A DNA stretch of 64,000 nucleotides, from positions 248,001 to 312,000 of the forward strand of contig JBBPFI010000007.1 of NCBI GenBank assembly GCA_037974965.1. The letters are read 5' to 3'. Shown here piece by piece: positions 33,186 to 44,801 of the stretch (its first letter is position 1; every line of letters begins with the position of its first letter). This stretch comes from Dacryopinax spathularia (lineage: Eukaryota; Basidiomycota; Dacrymycetes; Dacrymycetales; Dacrymycetaceae). The notes below the pieces were generated by a model that was not told the DNA's origin, made no database searches, and saw only the letters and a program-made list of their open reading frames with translations. The translations under genes were made by a program, and so were the position numbers.

Positions 33186-34344
33186 ATGCCGCACCATAAC
33201 CCCGTCCTCGACCATGCTCTCCGTACGCCAGCATTCCGCAAACTCGCTAACAAGCGGGTCGTACTGGCATCAAACAGCCCAAGGCGGCGAGAACTCTTAC
33301 GGGTCGTCGTACGCCTCCTTCTACCCTCCCCTTCCGGGCTGTAGCTGATGGTTCGCTCTTGTTGGGGTGTTTGGCGCGGTAGGGACTGGAACCGGAGGTA
33401 GTGCCCTCGACGTTTGCGGAGGATTTACCGCATGGCGGGTTCGAGAACCCGTACGAGTATCCGGTGGCTACTGCTACTCATAAGGTGCGCTCCTTCTTCC
33501 TCTCTGACATCCTACCGCTCGTGGGCTGATGGGAGGACAGGCAGTGGAGGTGTATGAGAGGCTTGTGGTCTGTCTTCTCTTTCCTGTGACAAGTAGGGAA
33601 GGGAGAGCTGAGCAGGTGGTGTAGAAAGAAGACCCCGAAGATCCGCCAGACCTAGTGATCGCCGGTCCGTCCCCCATCCCACACTTCCTGCATGCGTTTT
33701 TCTCGTGCACTGATAGGGCTTGTGCATAGCGGACACAGTAGTCCTCTCCTCCATCACGATGCCCGTACCGGGCACGTCCTCCTCCCTCGTTCCTAACCAC
33801 CCGTTACCCGAGATCCTCGAGAAGCCTACGTCGCAGGAAGACAACCTACGTATGCTGCTCGACTTGAACGGGCAGAAATGTGAGGTCGTCACGGGTGTTA
33901 CGATCGGTGCGCTCTTCGCCCAGCTGGCTTTACACGGTGCGTTTGCTGATAGGGGGAGGCAGTATACCCTATTCTTACCGCCCCGGGTTATGCCATCAAG
34001 TACGTGGCGCATGCATGAGGTTGAGGGATGATGTTGACAGGGGTTTGTAGGTCGATCGATGAACGTTCATATGTCCATTTTGCGGATAGCCCTATCCACC
34101 TCCTGGAAGCGTATGCGGACAGTAAGGAGGGGATCGATCGAGCGGGCGGGTTCGCTGTCCAGGTGCGCTTGCTCCCCTCTCTAGGTTGATGTGGGATCTG
34201 AAGGGAGTCATCGTGTAGGGCCGAGGTGGTCTGCTGATCGCGAGGGTCGAGGGGGACTATAATAATGTGGTCGGCTTTCCCGTGACGAGCTTCTTTAGGT
34301 GGTTGGAGGACCTTATTGAGGAGGAGGAGGATTTTCTGGAGTGA
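33186..34344 (+). CDS. Maf/HAM1-like nucleotide pyrophosphatase (ASMTL N-domain type)
   Basis: Maf proteins hydrolyse non-canonical nucleoside triphosphates such as dTTP, UTP and modified pyrimidines to the monophosphate. Eight short exons (33186-33308, 33383-33484, 33541-33567, 33625-33664, 33730-33906, 33963-33999, 34051-34162, 34219-34344) close in frame to 247 residues, a typical length. The hallmark ASNSPRRRELL is near residue 28, the catalytic block is VIAADTVV, and the family end is YNNVVGFPVTSFFRWLEDL. The acidic C-terminal tail EEEEDFLE is a local addition. Exons of only 27, 37 and 40 nt make this one of the most fragmented genes in the window. Cytosolic location is expected. Confidence 0.9.
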
Positions 34345-34643
34345 CACGTCTTCTTGTGGACTATCAGTGCGGATGGGCTTCAACTGCGTGTAGAACTTTT
34401 CATATAGACGGCAGCGGGGAATAGAAGGGCATATAATGATGTTTGCATGATGTTAATTAAGGTGGTTTCTGTCATGAATAATTCCTGAGGTGACGCGTCG
34501 ATGTTCCGCGTCATGATTGTTCCGCGCTCGCGCTGGACCCGCGTTCATTTCTTGCTTCCTCCCACCACCACCTGGTCATAAGTTTGGCTCTCCCAGCAGC
34601 AACTAATCAGGAACATGCGTAACCCGGCATCACCAGTACTCTG

Positions 34644-35930
34644 ATGGCTACCCGCAAGCTTCCCTCACCCAAACTGACGCCTAATGGAGACGATGCAATT
34701 GACGAAGCGGCTTACTCAGCCAACTCGCCAGCCTCAGCAAGCGCTTCCCTAGCTTCAGCCGAGCTCGAAGAAGAACGCGAGTCTGGCGAGATCTCGGACG
34801 ACGACGAAGGGGAAGCAAGCGAACAGAGCTTCAAAGGCTACAGACCGGAATACGAGTGGCCTGGCTCTTCCTCCGACTTCTCTACTGCTGGGCCTAGCAA
34901 CTCTGCTCCCCCTCCCGCTCAGGCCGCATACTACCAATCGGCTTCTGCTGCGGCGGCGCCCGATCTGAGGCTGGTGGTACTGTCCACCTCGGGGCATTCA
35001 TTCCTCAAAGGAAAACGAGTCGCCATCATCCATCCCACCGAAGGATGTTCCATCGGCCGTGATTCCGCCCCAGGCCCTAGGCTGAGGCTGAGGGAAATGC
35101 CAGTCTCGAAATTTCACGCGCATATCTTCTTCGACCCTACCCTCCTCTCCTGGGCGGTGGTGGACATGGGCTCGATGCACGGGACCTTTATCCTTTCCCC
35201 TGGCGCTGCTGAGCCCGTGCGCTTGTCCCCGGCTAGGACGGCTAGCCAGCCTAGAGCTGTGAGGCATGGGGATCGGTTGATTCTGGGGAGTACTACGTTT
35301 GGGGTACATGTGCATCAAGATAACCTTCCTTGCGAAGAATGCTTTTGCACTGAGGAGGAAGAGATCCCCCTCGCCGAACGGCCGAAGAAGTCCAAGACCG
35401 GCTCGGCGGCGGCGGGCGGGACGCATGGATCGGCGATGTCGGCGATCGAGAAGCGCTTAGCGCATAGACAGAAGATGTCGATGTTGAAGAGCTCGCTGCT
35501 TACTTCCCTTCCCGGGCCTGTTCCATCCGGCTCTACATCCAAAGCGGAGAAGACGGAATACATAGACCGGTCAGCGAAACGCAGGCGATTATACCCCGAA
35601 CCGCAACCCCGTGCCTCCACTAGCGGGACATCATCACCCTCCGCCTTCCCGCCCACCCCTCCAGAACCCATCTCAGCCCCCTCTCTCCCGCTCGAAAGCA
35701 CCAACTTAGGGCACGCGATGCTCCAGAAACAAGGATGGACACCCGGGATGACGCTCGGTACTGCCGGGTCGAATGCGCTCAGCGAGCCGATTGTGGCTGT
35801 TGGGACTAGTGGGAGGGCGGGGTTGGGCGCTCAGAGGGTGAGGGTTGGCGATGCGATGCGGAAAGAGGAGTGGGATTGGAGGGAAGAGGGAAGACAGAGG
35901 AGGTTTCGGACGTTCAATTCTCAGAGCTAG
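34644..35930 (+). CDS. FHA and G-patch domain protein (AGGF1-like)
   Basis: A single-exon gene of 428 residues. The N-terminus is acidic and Ser-rich. The FHA domain follows at about residues 110-230, with GCSIGRD (the GR contact), SKFHAHIFF (the S..H phosphopeptide contact) and MGSMHGTFI (the N/S-G region). A Cys-bearing CEECFCTEEEE segment comes next, then a basic linker, and a C-terminal G-patch at about residues 350-400 (LGHAMLQKQGWTPGMTLG and GRAGLGAQ). FHA domains bind phosphothreonine and G-patches activate DEAH helicases. The combination is known in human AGGF1 and in splicing-related proteins, so a nuclear RNA-processing role is likely but not shown. Confidence 0.87.
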   Translation: MATRKLPSPKLTPNGDDAIDEAAYSANSPASASASLASAELEEERESGEISDDDEGEASEQSFKGYRPEYEWPGSSSDFSTAGPSNSAPPPAQAAYYQSASAAAAPDLRLVVLSTSGHSFLKGKRVAIIHPTEGCSIGRDSAPGPRLRLREMPVSKFHAHIFFDPTLLSWAVVDMGSMHGTFILSPGAAEPVRLSPARTASQPRAVRHGDRLILGSTTFGVHVHQDNLPCEECFCTEEEEIPLAERPKKSKTGSAAAGGTHGSAMSAIEKRLAHRQKMSMLKSSLLTSLPGPVPSGSTSKAEKTEYIDRSAKRRRLYPEPQPRASTSGTSSPSAFPPTPPEPISAPSLPLESTNLGHAMLQKQGWTPGMTLGTAGSNALSEPIVAVGTSGRAGLGAQRVRVGDAMRKEEWDWREEGRQRRFRTFNSQS

Positions 35931-36713
35931 CACGGTTTTTACGCGATTCCTGGTTGTGGGTTCCTGCTTATGGATGTTTGTACATGTATCGTTTACTGTA
36001 GAGATAGAAAACCTCGCGAGAACCTTGAATTTACCCCGGATTTTGGTGATTTGGGCCGAGGATAGCCGATCGGCTAAAGTGACGTAGCCAAACGCGCGAC
36101 CCCAACACCGCGGCAGGGGTTCAGCAACTCACAAAAGAGGATGGTTATAAACCAGTCAGGAATCTCCGATAGGGTCCTAGGGTGGGGTTTTCATCGCGAG
36201 AATCATCCGCCCAGGGTAGCGAAATGGGCGCCGGAGTGGATGATTCCACTCCGAGGGTATGATATTTCATCCTCTCCGGGAGGATGAAATCGAGCAGATT
36301 ATGAATCAATTCATACCCTGGATTCCCCCCGTGAGCGAAATGGGATCCATCTGCTCAGGGTGGGGATTACCCTGTCTCTCGCCGCCGCCAAACCCGCTCT
36401 AGAGTTAGGGGTTATTCCTGGAGTTTGGCTAGGGTTGCTCATGCTCTTAAAGCGGCAAAATAACATCGCTTTCAGTCGAATATCTAGCCCGCTTGGCTTA
36501 GTATTTTAGCATACCTTAATTAAGAGATTTGTCTTGTTTTCAGAACCGGAAAAGCCTATGTTTTAAGCCTCTTTTTGGCTATGTGCGGGAGTGGTGTCTA
36601 TCATATTGTTAGAGGAGGAAGGGAAGCCCGCTCAGTGGATAATTTTTGGGTAAACAAGATAATTGATTTGGACGATTCTAGAGCTGCGCAAGACTGCGCT
36701 TTACAAAGCAATA
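35931..36713. other. Left end region of the EnSpm-type element
   Basis: Non-coding. From about 36.1 kb it holds GCGAAATGGG-type boxes at 36218-36232 and 36334-36348, GGGATT/GGGTAT runs and short inverted repeats (GGATGAAAT/ATTTCATCC around 36265-36290). No CACTA terminus was found, so the left boundary is approximate. Confidence 0.5.
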
Positions 36714-37617
36714 TCAGTACTCGCACATCGCATGATCCCCCTGTTCATCGCTCTCATCCCAGCCCGATCCGGAGCCACTCCCCCACCCATCTCCATTCTG
36801 ACCGTCCGATGCTCCATCACCAATCAGCGAAATGGGATCCACGCCTCCGGCAGCTGCAAGCTGCGCCGCACGCTTCCTCTGATGGGCACGATAATTCTTC
36901 ATGTACATCTTGATGAAGTCGAGTGTCGCCCAATCATCCTTGTAGATAGAAAAGACCCCGCATTTCTCTCGAGCCTGACCAGGGTGTGAGCGAGCGATGG
37001 ACAAGCAAACAGGGACTCACCAAATCGCAGATCTTGCCGAGCTTGCTCGCAGGTTGCAGACGAAATTCGACATTCGGGTCCAGCTTTGCCTGACGACACA
37101 AGTCTCTAACAATCCCCTAACGTCCGGTCAGCGAAACAGGTCCCACTCGTTCATACACGCTTACCTGTAACCGTGTATACTCTTCTTTATGTTCAGTCAT
37201 CTTCATCGCTTCCCTCAGACTGTAGCCCCCCACTTTCTTGCCCACACTTCCAGGTGGCCTCGGAATCGCACCAGTCGCAAGGCGGGCACGCTCGCGCGCG
37301 ATCTGTTCCTTCCTCATGGCCTCAAGCAGACCTAAGTAGAATGTGAGACCCGGGGTGAGCGACAAGCCAACGTCACAGAGCGCACCTTTGTACTTCTCAA
37401 TCTCTTTCTCAGCAGCGGCCCTTCTCCCGTTGAGCTCCGCAATCTCCTTCTTCAGAGCTTCGAGTTGCTCGCGTGTGGAAGGTCCCTTCTTGGTGAGACG
37501 CTCGACGTCTTCAGCATTATTCTCCTTGTTGGCCGCAGGAGGACGCCTTTCGCGACGGTTAGTTTGACGTTCGGCGAGTTCAGGAGTGCGACGTCGGCTT
37601 TGGCGGTCAGCAGGCAT
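36714..37617 (-). CDS. Coiled-coil accessory protein of the EnSpm element
   Basis: Four exons (37386-37617, 37165-37331, 37021-37116, 36714-36974) close in frame to 251 residues. The N-terminus is basic (MPADRQSRRRTPELAERQTN). A coiled coil follows (REQLEALKKEIAELNGRRAA), then a second helical region (EAMRKEQIARERARLATGAI), a compact block (RDLCRQAKLDPNVEFRLQPA) and a Gly/Ser/Asp-rich acidic tail. The third intron (37117-37164) carries a variant motif copy, and the exon encoding DPISL in the tail contains an exact one. No known family. Its place beside the transposase, its coiled coil and basic start recall TnpA-type partners of plant EnSpm elements, which bind the subterminal repeats. That parallel is an inference. 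Confidence 0.6.
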
Positions 37618-38044
37618 AGTGAAAGCGCCGAGATGAGCAGGAGTCGTTCGAGTTGAGGTTGGTGTTTGAGAGAGAAAGAGGGGGAAAGCCGTCCACCCAC
37701 CGCCAGCTAAATGGCAAATCGCCCACTCCATGTTGATTGCGGATTGATGGCCGTTTTTTTCGTTTGGGGTTGCGGTACTTGCTAGTAGGTCGTGGTCGTA
37801 CGGGTTGGGGAGCGGCTCCACTAGCTATGCGGTCATCCTGGCCTATGCCTTGTTTGAGGTCCTGATCCGTGCCAAAACGCGTGGTGACCATCATCACGTG
37901 CCTCCGCCTGCGGGAGCACATGACCTAAGGACCTGATTAGCACGTGATCTCGTAACTTACGCGTTTGGCTCCCATTTGGGACCGGTACTTCTCACTAAGC
38001 CTTGTGTCATCTCTATCTGCCAGCTCACACCACCTGTTACGACC
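37618..38044. promoter_or_regulatory. Divergent promoter of two EnSpm genes
   Basis: Spacer between the coiled-coil gene (minus) and the transposase (plus). It contains CACGTG-like CACGTGA/CACGTGC elements (about 37886-37950) and a CCCATTTGGG palindrome (37972), a variant of the element's own motif. Confidence 0.45.
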
Positions 38045-41038
38045 ATGCCTCCAAACCCCAAAAAGAGCCTCTGCACCTGTGGGTGCGAAAAATTGCTCAG
38101 TCGACCTTCCATCTTCCGACATCGCCAACGAGCACTACGATCTTCTCTCTATGATCCGCAGGATGCTCAAAACCAAGGCCGAACTTCCCCTCACCATGAG
38201 CCAGGCAACACACAGCCGTACGAATTGGGCGCCCCTTCTCCAAGTCCCCCTCCAGAGTACGAGGATGGCCGTAGCGAAGACCTCACTCGACCGCAAGATA
38301 ATATGGATCCCATTTCGCTCGACCCGGCTGAGGGTCTCATTCTACGAACACTATCACAGCAGGCGCCCGATTCAGATGCATCCTCCGTTAGCAGCGAAGA
38401 GGATGAGGATATGGATGGGGATTCGGATGAGGAATGGTTTAGAGAGATGATGCGGGGTGTGAGTCGAGACGATGCTGTCGAAGATGGTGAATGCACTGCG
38501 GACAGCTTGCTGGAAGGCTTTGAGAGGGATGCAGAAGAGGCATCAGATGCGAGTGCGTCCTACGATATTATCCAGCTGTAGCTCACACTGATGCTCTGCA
38601 GAAAACATATCTCAGTTTGACAAGCTACGCCTCCACGCTTTCCGTTTCAAGGTGCATGCCAACCTGTCCGTCGCCCAGTTCAGCCTCTTGCGCGAGTGCT
38701 TCCCGGATCTCCAGCTTCCTGAATGGCACGAACTGGCAAAGCGCATTGCGTTTCTCTCAGGCATTCGACCCATCATCTACGACTGCTGTCCGAATTCGTG
38801 TATCAGCTACACTGGTGACTTGCGGGACCAACAACAATGCCCCTACTGTCAGGAACCTCGACTGAAATCCAACGGCAAACCACGACGACAATGGGCATAT
38901 GTGCCCCTGATACCTCGGCTTTTGGCCCAGTATGCCAACGAAGATCGCGCAAAGCTGCTCTCCACCTATCGAGCGAAACGGGTGCCAGGCAACTTGATTC
39001 AAGATATCTTTGATGGTCAGATCTACAAGGACCTCAAGAATCGGCATGTATGCATCAATGGCAAGCAGCTCTCACACCGCTACTTCGATGATCCTCGTGA
39101 CCTTGCACTTGGCCTCTCATTTGATGGGTTTGCGCCTTTCAAGCGTCGTCGTCATACAACCTGGCCAACCGTCTTATTCAACCTCAGCCTTCCCCCCGAA
39201 ATCCGAAATCGTAAGGAGAATCTTCTCTGCATCGGGACTATTCCAGGTCCCAAGCAGATGAAGGACTCTGACAGCTTCCATTTCCCCTTGGTTCAAGAAC
39301 TGGTGCAGCTGGCAAAAGGAGTTCGAGCGTACGATTCGGGAACCAAGCAAATGTTTACCCTCCGCGCCTACCTTCTCGTTCTGTTTGGGGACATGCCTGC
39401 CGTTGCCAAGCTTATGAATCTCAAAGGGCATAACGCTCTGAAGCCGTGCCGGATCTGCGAAATCACCGGAGTACGCGGGACCGACAATCACATACTCTAT
39501 GTCCCACTCAATTGAAGCCGTATCCCGTCTCAAGCCAGCACTCCCGAAGCTCCAGCCATCTATGATCCTCTCCGGCTCCCAATTCGTACACACCAATCTA
39601 TGCTGGATGCGGCCCAAGCGATTGGTCGAGCCAAGAGCGATGCAGATGCAGAACGACTAGCAAGAACCACCGGCATCAAGGGCACGAGTATCTGGCATCA
39701 GCTCGACAGTGTGCAATGGCCTTGGGCCTTTCCTCTCGATTTCATGCACCTCGTGTTTGAAAACGTCGTGCCTCACCTGCTCGACTTATGGACTGGCGCA
39801 AATCGGCATGATGAAGAAGACGGGGAGCCCTACCACTTATCGAAGACGGTACTGTCCGCTATAGCGAATAGCGTTGCTGCCAGCGGCAGTACGATTCCTT
39901 CTGTCTTTGGCCGGCGCGTCCCCCATCTCTTCGACAAACGACATGAATTCACAGCAGAGGCTTGGATGATATGGATCCAATACCTTGGGCCAACCATCTT
40001 GCAAAACCGCTTCGAGAACATCGAGTTCTACAAGCACTTCGTTCGCTTTGTGGTCATGGTCAATGGCTGCCTCGCCTACCAGTATGGGCGAGAACTCCCT
40101 CAACAGCTTCGGAATGATATGGCGAAATGGGTGGTCGACTATGAGCGCTTGTATTACCGAGGCCAACCAGATCGCATTGGTCTCTGTCCATCGACCATTC
40201 ACAGCCTGCTTCACATCGCCGACTGTATCGAGAAGCATGGTCCTGTGTGGGTCTACTGGACGTTCCCTATGGAGCGGTACTGTGGTCTTCTCCAGAGAGC
40301 AGCCACAGGACATAACAACCCTCATCCATCGATGGAGCGCCGTATTCTTGAGCTTGCCCAAATTGAGCAACTCGGTCTTCTTCTCAACTGGGAACGAATT
40401 GGGTTCCCGATTCGTTCTCCTTCCAGAACGATCCCCCAATATCCGAGCTACCCAGAGCACAAGCTTCTCCCCCCTCATACCCTGATCACCTTGAGTGGAC
40501 CGCTCCGAAATCGGATTGTCCAGCTTGTGGCTCGCCAAAGCTTCCTCCCTGAGGTGCCGGGCCCACGCGCACTGCCTGCTCAACTACAGCAATGGGGCAG
40601 AGTGCAGCTACCACGGGGTGGAGGATCGGTTCATGCTGTTGGGGCAATGAAGACGGCCGATATTCGTGATATGAGCTTTGTGAAGGTTAGTCTGCCTCAA
40701 CGAATTGGGAGCCACTCGATTAATCTCTTGTCTAGTATATGCGGCCAAACGGCGGTAATGCTACTGATACTGTGGAGTACGGTCAGCTCCAGCATGTCCT
40801 TGTCGTCCCTCTGCCGACTTCCAACAATGAAGAAGTCATGCTCGTTGCGATAATCCAGCGCTGCATACGATTGCCCTGTCACCCTCTTGCTCAAATCGCC
40901 TACCAGCAGCTTGGTCAGAAGGATATCGTAGATCTCTGCAAGGTGCAGTGCGTCGTGGGTCGATTGCAGGACAGCAGGGGTAGATGGGTGGTCATAGAGA
41001 GGAGCGAGGGAATGTACGAGTACGATCCCGAAGAATGA
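38045..41038 (+). CDS. TNP2-like (EnSpm) transposase with one in-frame stop
   Basis: Exons 38045-38552, 38602-40685 and 40736-41038 total 965 codons. The start MPPNPKKSLCTCGCEKLLSR has the CxC..RH head typical of basidiomycete TNP2 transposases. Family blocks follow: YDCCPNSCISYTGDLRDQQQ, CPYCQEPR, KPRRQWAYVPLIPRL, LGLSFDGFAPFKRRRHTTWP, LFGDMPAVAKLMNLKGHNAL, KPCRICEI and later PLDFMHLVFENVVPHLLDLW. A TGA at 39513-39515, right after the conserved YVPL, interrupts the long exon; the same frame continues past it to YDPLRLPIRTH, as expected of the family. Either this copy has one nonsense change, or a small unrecognised intron or readthrough removes it. The second intron carries a motif copy. If the stop is real, this gene is inactive as it stands. 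Confidence 0.8.
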
Positions 41039-41312
41039 AACGGGCGTCAAGCTGAGGCTTTCCTTCCCAAGTCTAGTACGCATTGATGTAGTGATATAGG
41101 GATTAGTGAATGAAATAATCAACAATTCATCAGCTTTGTATGCACAACGAATCAGGCGCCTGCTCTCTCTCAACCCGGCCATTTGCACTCTGCTTTACGC
41201 GGACGAACATTCATTACGGAGTACTACAACAGGGAAAACTATGGAAGAACCCCGCACATAAAAACCCTGCCATGGCACCCGTTTCGCCCGCCTGAACTAT
41301 GCATACCGATAC

Positions 41313-44300
41313 TCAGTCCATCACCGTGTCCCCATCACGATCCACTCGACGAAGGGGAGGGAGCTTACGAGGTCGTCGAGTGGAGGTTGAAGCCTGAGGT
41401 GGTGGCGAAACGGGTGCCGCTTGCTGTCTGGACTGGGAGCGAGTAAGACGCCGGGTGGGTTCTCCTTCCTCCTGAACGGACAGAGCAACTGCCTGCCTTC
41501 CCCTCGACGTGCTGCTCGAACCTCGAGGTGGGCGGTACTCTGCAGAAGGCTCTTCGGGGCCCGATTCGCTAGCAGGGCTTCCCTGTTTGCTCTCGACTGG
41601 CTCGGCAGGCGCCTTACCTTTCCCCTTGGCCCTGCTCCGAGCACGAGCAGCCTTCGCCTCCTTCTTCAGCTGAAGGTAGTCGCGCTTCCCTGGCCCGCCA
41701 AGATTCAGCTCCACTGCCCAGCGAGGAATGGTGTCCTCGTCGATCTCCGGGAATCGCCAGTCCTCGTCTTCTCCGGTACCCGTATAGAAAAGCAGCTCAG
41801 TCATCGAGGCGAGCTTGTTCTGGTCGGCAGTGAGGAGAGTCGTAGTGCCGTCGAACTCAGCAACAGGAACTGGGAGCAGGGTAAGTAATCGGATGCCTGC
41901 GACGAAATGGGACTCACTGTTCTTCCAGAGCCGATTCTCCCAGAGGCAGGCGCCGTTGACTTTGGGATCTGCGCAGTTCATACAGCGCACCCCAATGTAA
42001 CGGGCGCACAGAACCACACCCTTCTCCTTACAGGTACTGCAACGGCAATCGAGGACGCAGAACTAGAACCTCTGGTCAGTATGGTGCACCTGATTCGTAG
42101 CACGTTTGGCTTACCATGGCACCAGTACCCACCTCCTTGTCGGTATTCTTGTTGCGCACTGCTGCCCTCGCCGAATCGGAAACGACGAAGAGCATGCCTT
42201 CTTTCACAAGGTCGTTGAGCCTGGGCCAGCCCGGAGGCCCAAGATCGTCGACATTCTCCTCGTTGCCTGGGCTTCGCCTGCGAGAAGGCGGCTCGTCCGA
42301 GTCCATGTCGAAGCGCAGCACACCATTGGCAGGAGTAGGGCAGCGTAACTCTTCCAGATCGACGCCAGGCACAAGCAAGCGCTTACTCTTCCGCACACGC
42401 CGGGCTTTGGGAGGACGGGCCTTGACGGTGTACGTTTCCGTGCCCTTTCGAGACGCCGTATGCTTGAGGAAGCGATCCTCAATCTCTTCCACACTCGCGA
42501 ATCGGGTGCCGGCGTTCACAAGATCACCACGAGTTCGAGGGAGAGGCAGGGGACGTTGTTGAAGCTTGTCATCGACCTGCACCGACAAGCGCTCGAGCAC
42601 AGGAAGAGGGATGAGTCGAAGGGGAAAGGGCCAATCGCGCAGGCTCGCTTTGAGGTGCCAGTTGAGGGCGTGCTGAGCGACTGGCACAAAACGCTTGACG
42701 AACTCAACAGTCGGCTTCGATTTCGCCCAGTATCGGTGCACCAGGCAGTCAGACTACAAGCGAATCAGCGCCTATACTCACATGACGACTTATGGACGTA
42801 CCAAGACATCGTCAACCGTTTCGAACCAGGACAAGATCCGCGCGATGTTGGAAGACCGAATGGCCGGCTTCTTCAACTCAATACCGGGGAATACATTGTG
42901 GATCCACCTGGAACTGTAGAAGTCGAGGTTCTCGCAGTCGACCTGGAGCCTGTGATCTTGGTCCTCAGGTACGAGGTCGGGTTCAGCGGGAATCTCGAGG
43001 TCAGGAGGTGTCGGCGAGGGCTCTCGATCGGGATCTTCTTCACCAGGCATGGGCACAAGTCTTGCCATTGCACGGAGAGGCGCGGTATCAGCACGCAACT
43101 TCTCTCGAACTGCATGCCAGTCCACCTTGCCCTCCTCATTTGCCAGCTCGAGCTTCTTCTTGTGCAGCTCCACACGCTGTGCTCGCCAACGTCGGTGCCG
43201 CAGGACAAATGGATTCTTCTCCGGGATCATCCAATCGAGGAAATCTTGCTTGACCAAGCCACCGAAATGGGAGCCATCAAGGTCATTGAGGAAGGGCAAG
43301 ATGTACTCGTCCGTTTCCTGCTCCCGTTGAACCGCCGCTTTGTGCCAGAGAAGAAGACATCCTTCTGCAAGAAGCGGTCCGCGGAGCTCATCCCACTCTT
43401 TGGCCGGCAGGTTCTTGCGGATGATGTAGTCGACGAAAGAATCCTGCTCGGAGGTCAGCAAACGAAATCGGCGCCCAATTCGTTGGACGGACCAGCCACA
43501 TAGCCCGATGTTGGAAATTCTCCTTGATGACCTCGAACGGCGCATCCGTTAGTGGCCAAACTCGATTGCGCATGATCTCGTCGATGAACTGTTGCGGCTC
43601 GGTATATGCGTCGGGATCGTCTTCAAAGAGCTCGAAAACTTGCTTGACAGCATGACGACCTTCAGCAACCTGCTCAAGCACGTCGAATTCGTCCACCACT
43701 TCCTCCTGGAGCTGACGAGGACCTCGAGGCTTGTACTCCCGTGTCGATTTCCGGTTCCACATGCCGGCAATCTTATGTACGGCAATGAGGAGAAGGTCGA
43801 ACGAATTGCGATGTATGCGGAGCTCCTCGTCCGAAAAGCTTAGAAGCTCGCCCTGGTAAGAGTCAGAACAAACGAACGAGCAGCCTGCGAATTGGGCGCA
43901 CCGTAATGTCATCTGCCGTCGCCATCCACTCCTCAATCCGCTTCGCCTCGAGCTTCTTCACATTCCTCGGGAGCTGCCCCAGATGGTGAACCAGCTTCTC
44001 GAGATTACGGTGCACCACTGGCTTGTATGAGCCCTCGGGCGCCAGTCTTGTCGGGCTGACCAATCGGCTCGGTGGCGTCTCAGAGATGTGCGAGACCGAT
44101 AAGGACGAGTTGTCGTTGCAAGAGGGAGTGCTGGGGAGGTTGGCCGAGTACTGGTCCCACGCCCTTGACAACATTGCCGGCCACTCTGGAGCAGTCTCGG
44201 GCGGCTGGTTGCGAAGAACATCCAGGAGGCGCTGAGGACGAGGGGGCGACGGAGCACTGACATTGGAGATGGGCCGGGAGGAGGGGATGACGATACCGTT

Positions 44301-44801
44301 GCCAGTCTGGGGAAGATAGCCCAAGTCGGCGGCTGGGTCATTGCGTGGCGATCGGCTGAGCTCGTCCCACTGCTGCAGGAAGGTGGGGTTCTTGAGCAGT
44401 TCGTCATAGAAGTCGTCGTTATCGTCGGGCAGCTGATCCACCTCATCGGCCTCCTCGCTATGCCCCACCTCTTCGCCCCCCTCCCTGTTCTCCCCGGCAC
44501 TCTCATTCTCGTCGATGTCTTCACCTTGCTGCGAAGTTGAGATGGCGGCAATGGGAGGTCGTACGGACGAGCGAGTTCGATAGGCAGGGGCTTGGGGAGA
44601 TGGATTGGGAGGTGAGGGCGGAGTACTAGGCGGGGTGGGCATTAGAGGACGAGGAGAAGGCAGAGGCGTTGGGACTCGAGTCGAAGTCCTCCTGTATGCG
44701 CGAGGGTTATCGGGGGTAGAAGGGGCGGGCTTGTCTGGCGGTTTGGGCGCCCGTTTCGGCGCGGGATCCTTCTTGGCAGACGAGCGAGTCGTTGGAGGCA
44801 T
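41313..44801 (-). CDS. Large second protein of the EnSpm element, cysteine cluster at C-terminal third
   Basis: Six exons (43902-44801, 43493-43852, 42802-43443, 42115-42753, 41918-42062, 41313-41869) close in frame to 1080 residues with introns of 48-52 nt. The N-terminus is Pro/Thr-rich with an acidic patch. The middle is globular and helical (LAKEWDELRG-type blocks, WHKAAVQREQETDEYILPFL). At about residues 850-890 there is a Cys-rich cluster: FCVLDCRCSTCKEKG, then VLCARYIGVRCMNC, suggesting a zinc-binding module. A charged, low-complexity tail ends DGDTVMD. Introns 1, 2 and 5 carry motif copies. No family recognised. As the largest non-transposase product of the element with a likely zinc module, it is the best candidate to read the dispersed motif. 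Confidence 0.65.

Noticed and set aside
33380-33480. Possible tRNA (GGGTTCGAGAACCCG near 33438)
   Set aside because: The string lies in a Maf exon coding GGFENPYEY and there is no acceptor stem or anticodon arm around it.
38045-41038. Transposase as two separate genes split at 39515
   Set aside because: The frame does not change across the TGA and the second part has no start region of its own. It reads as one gene with a stop.
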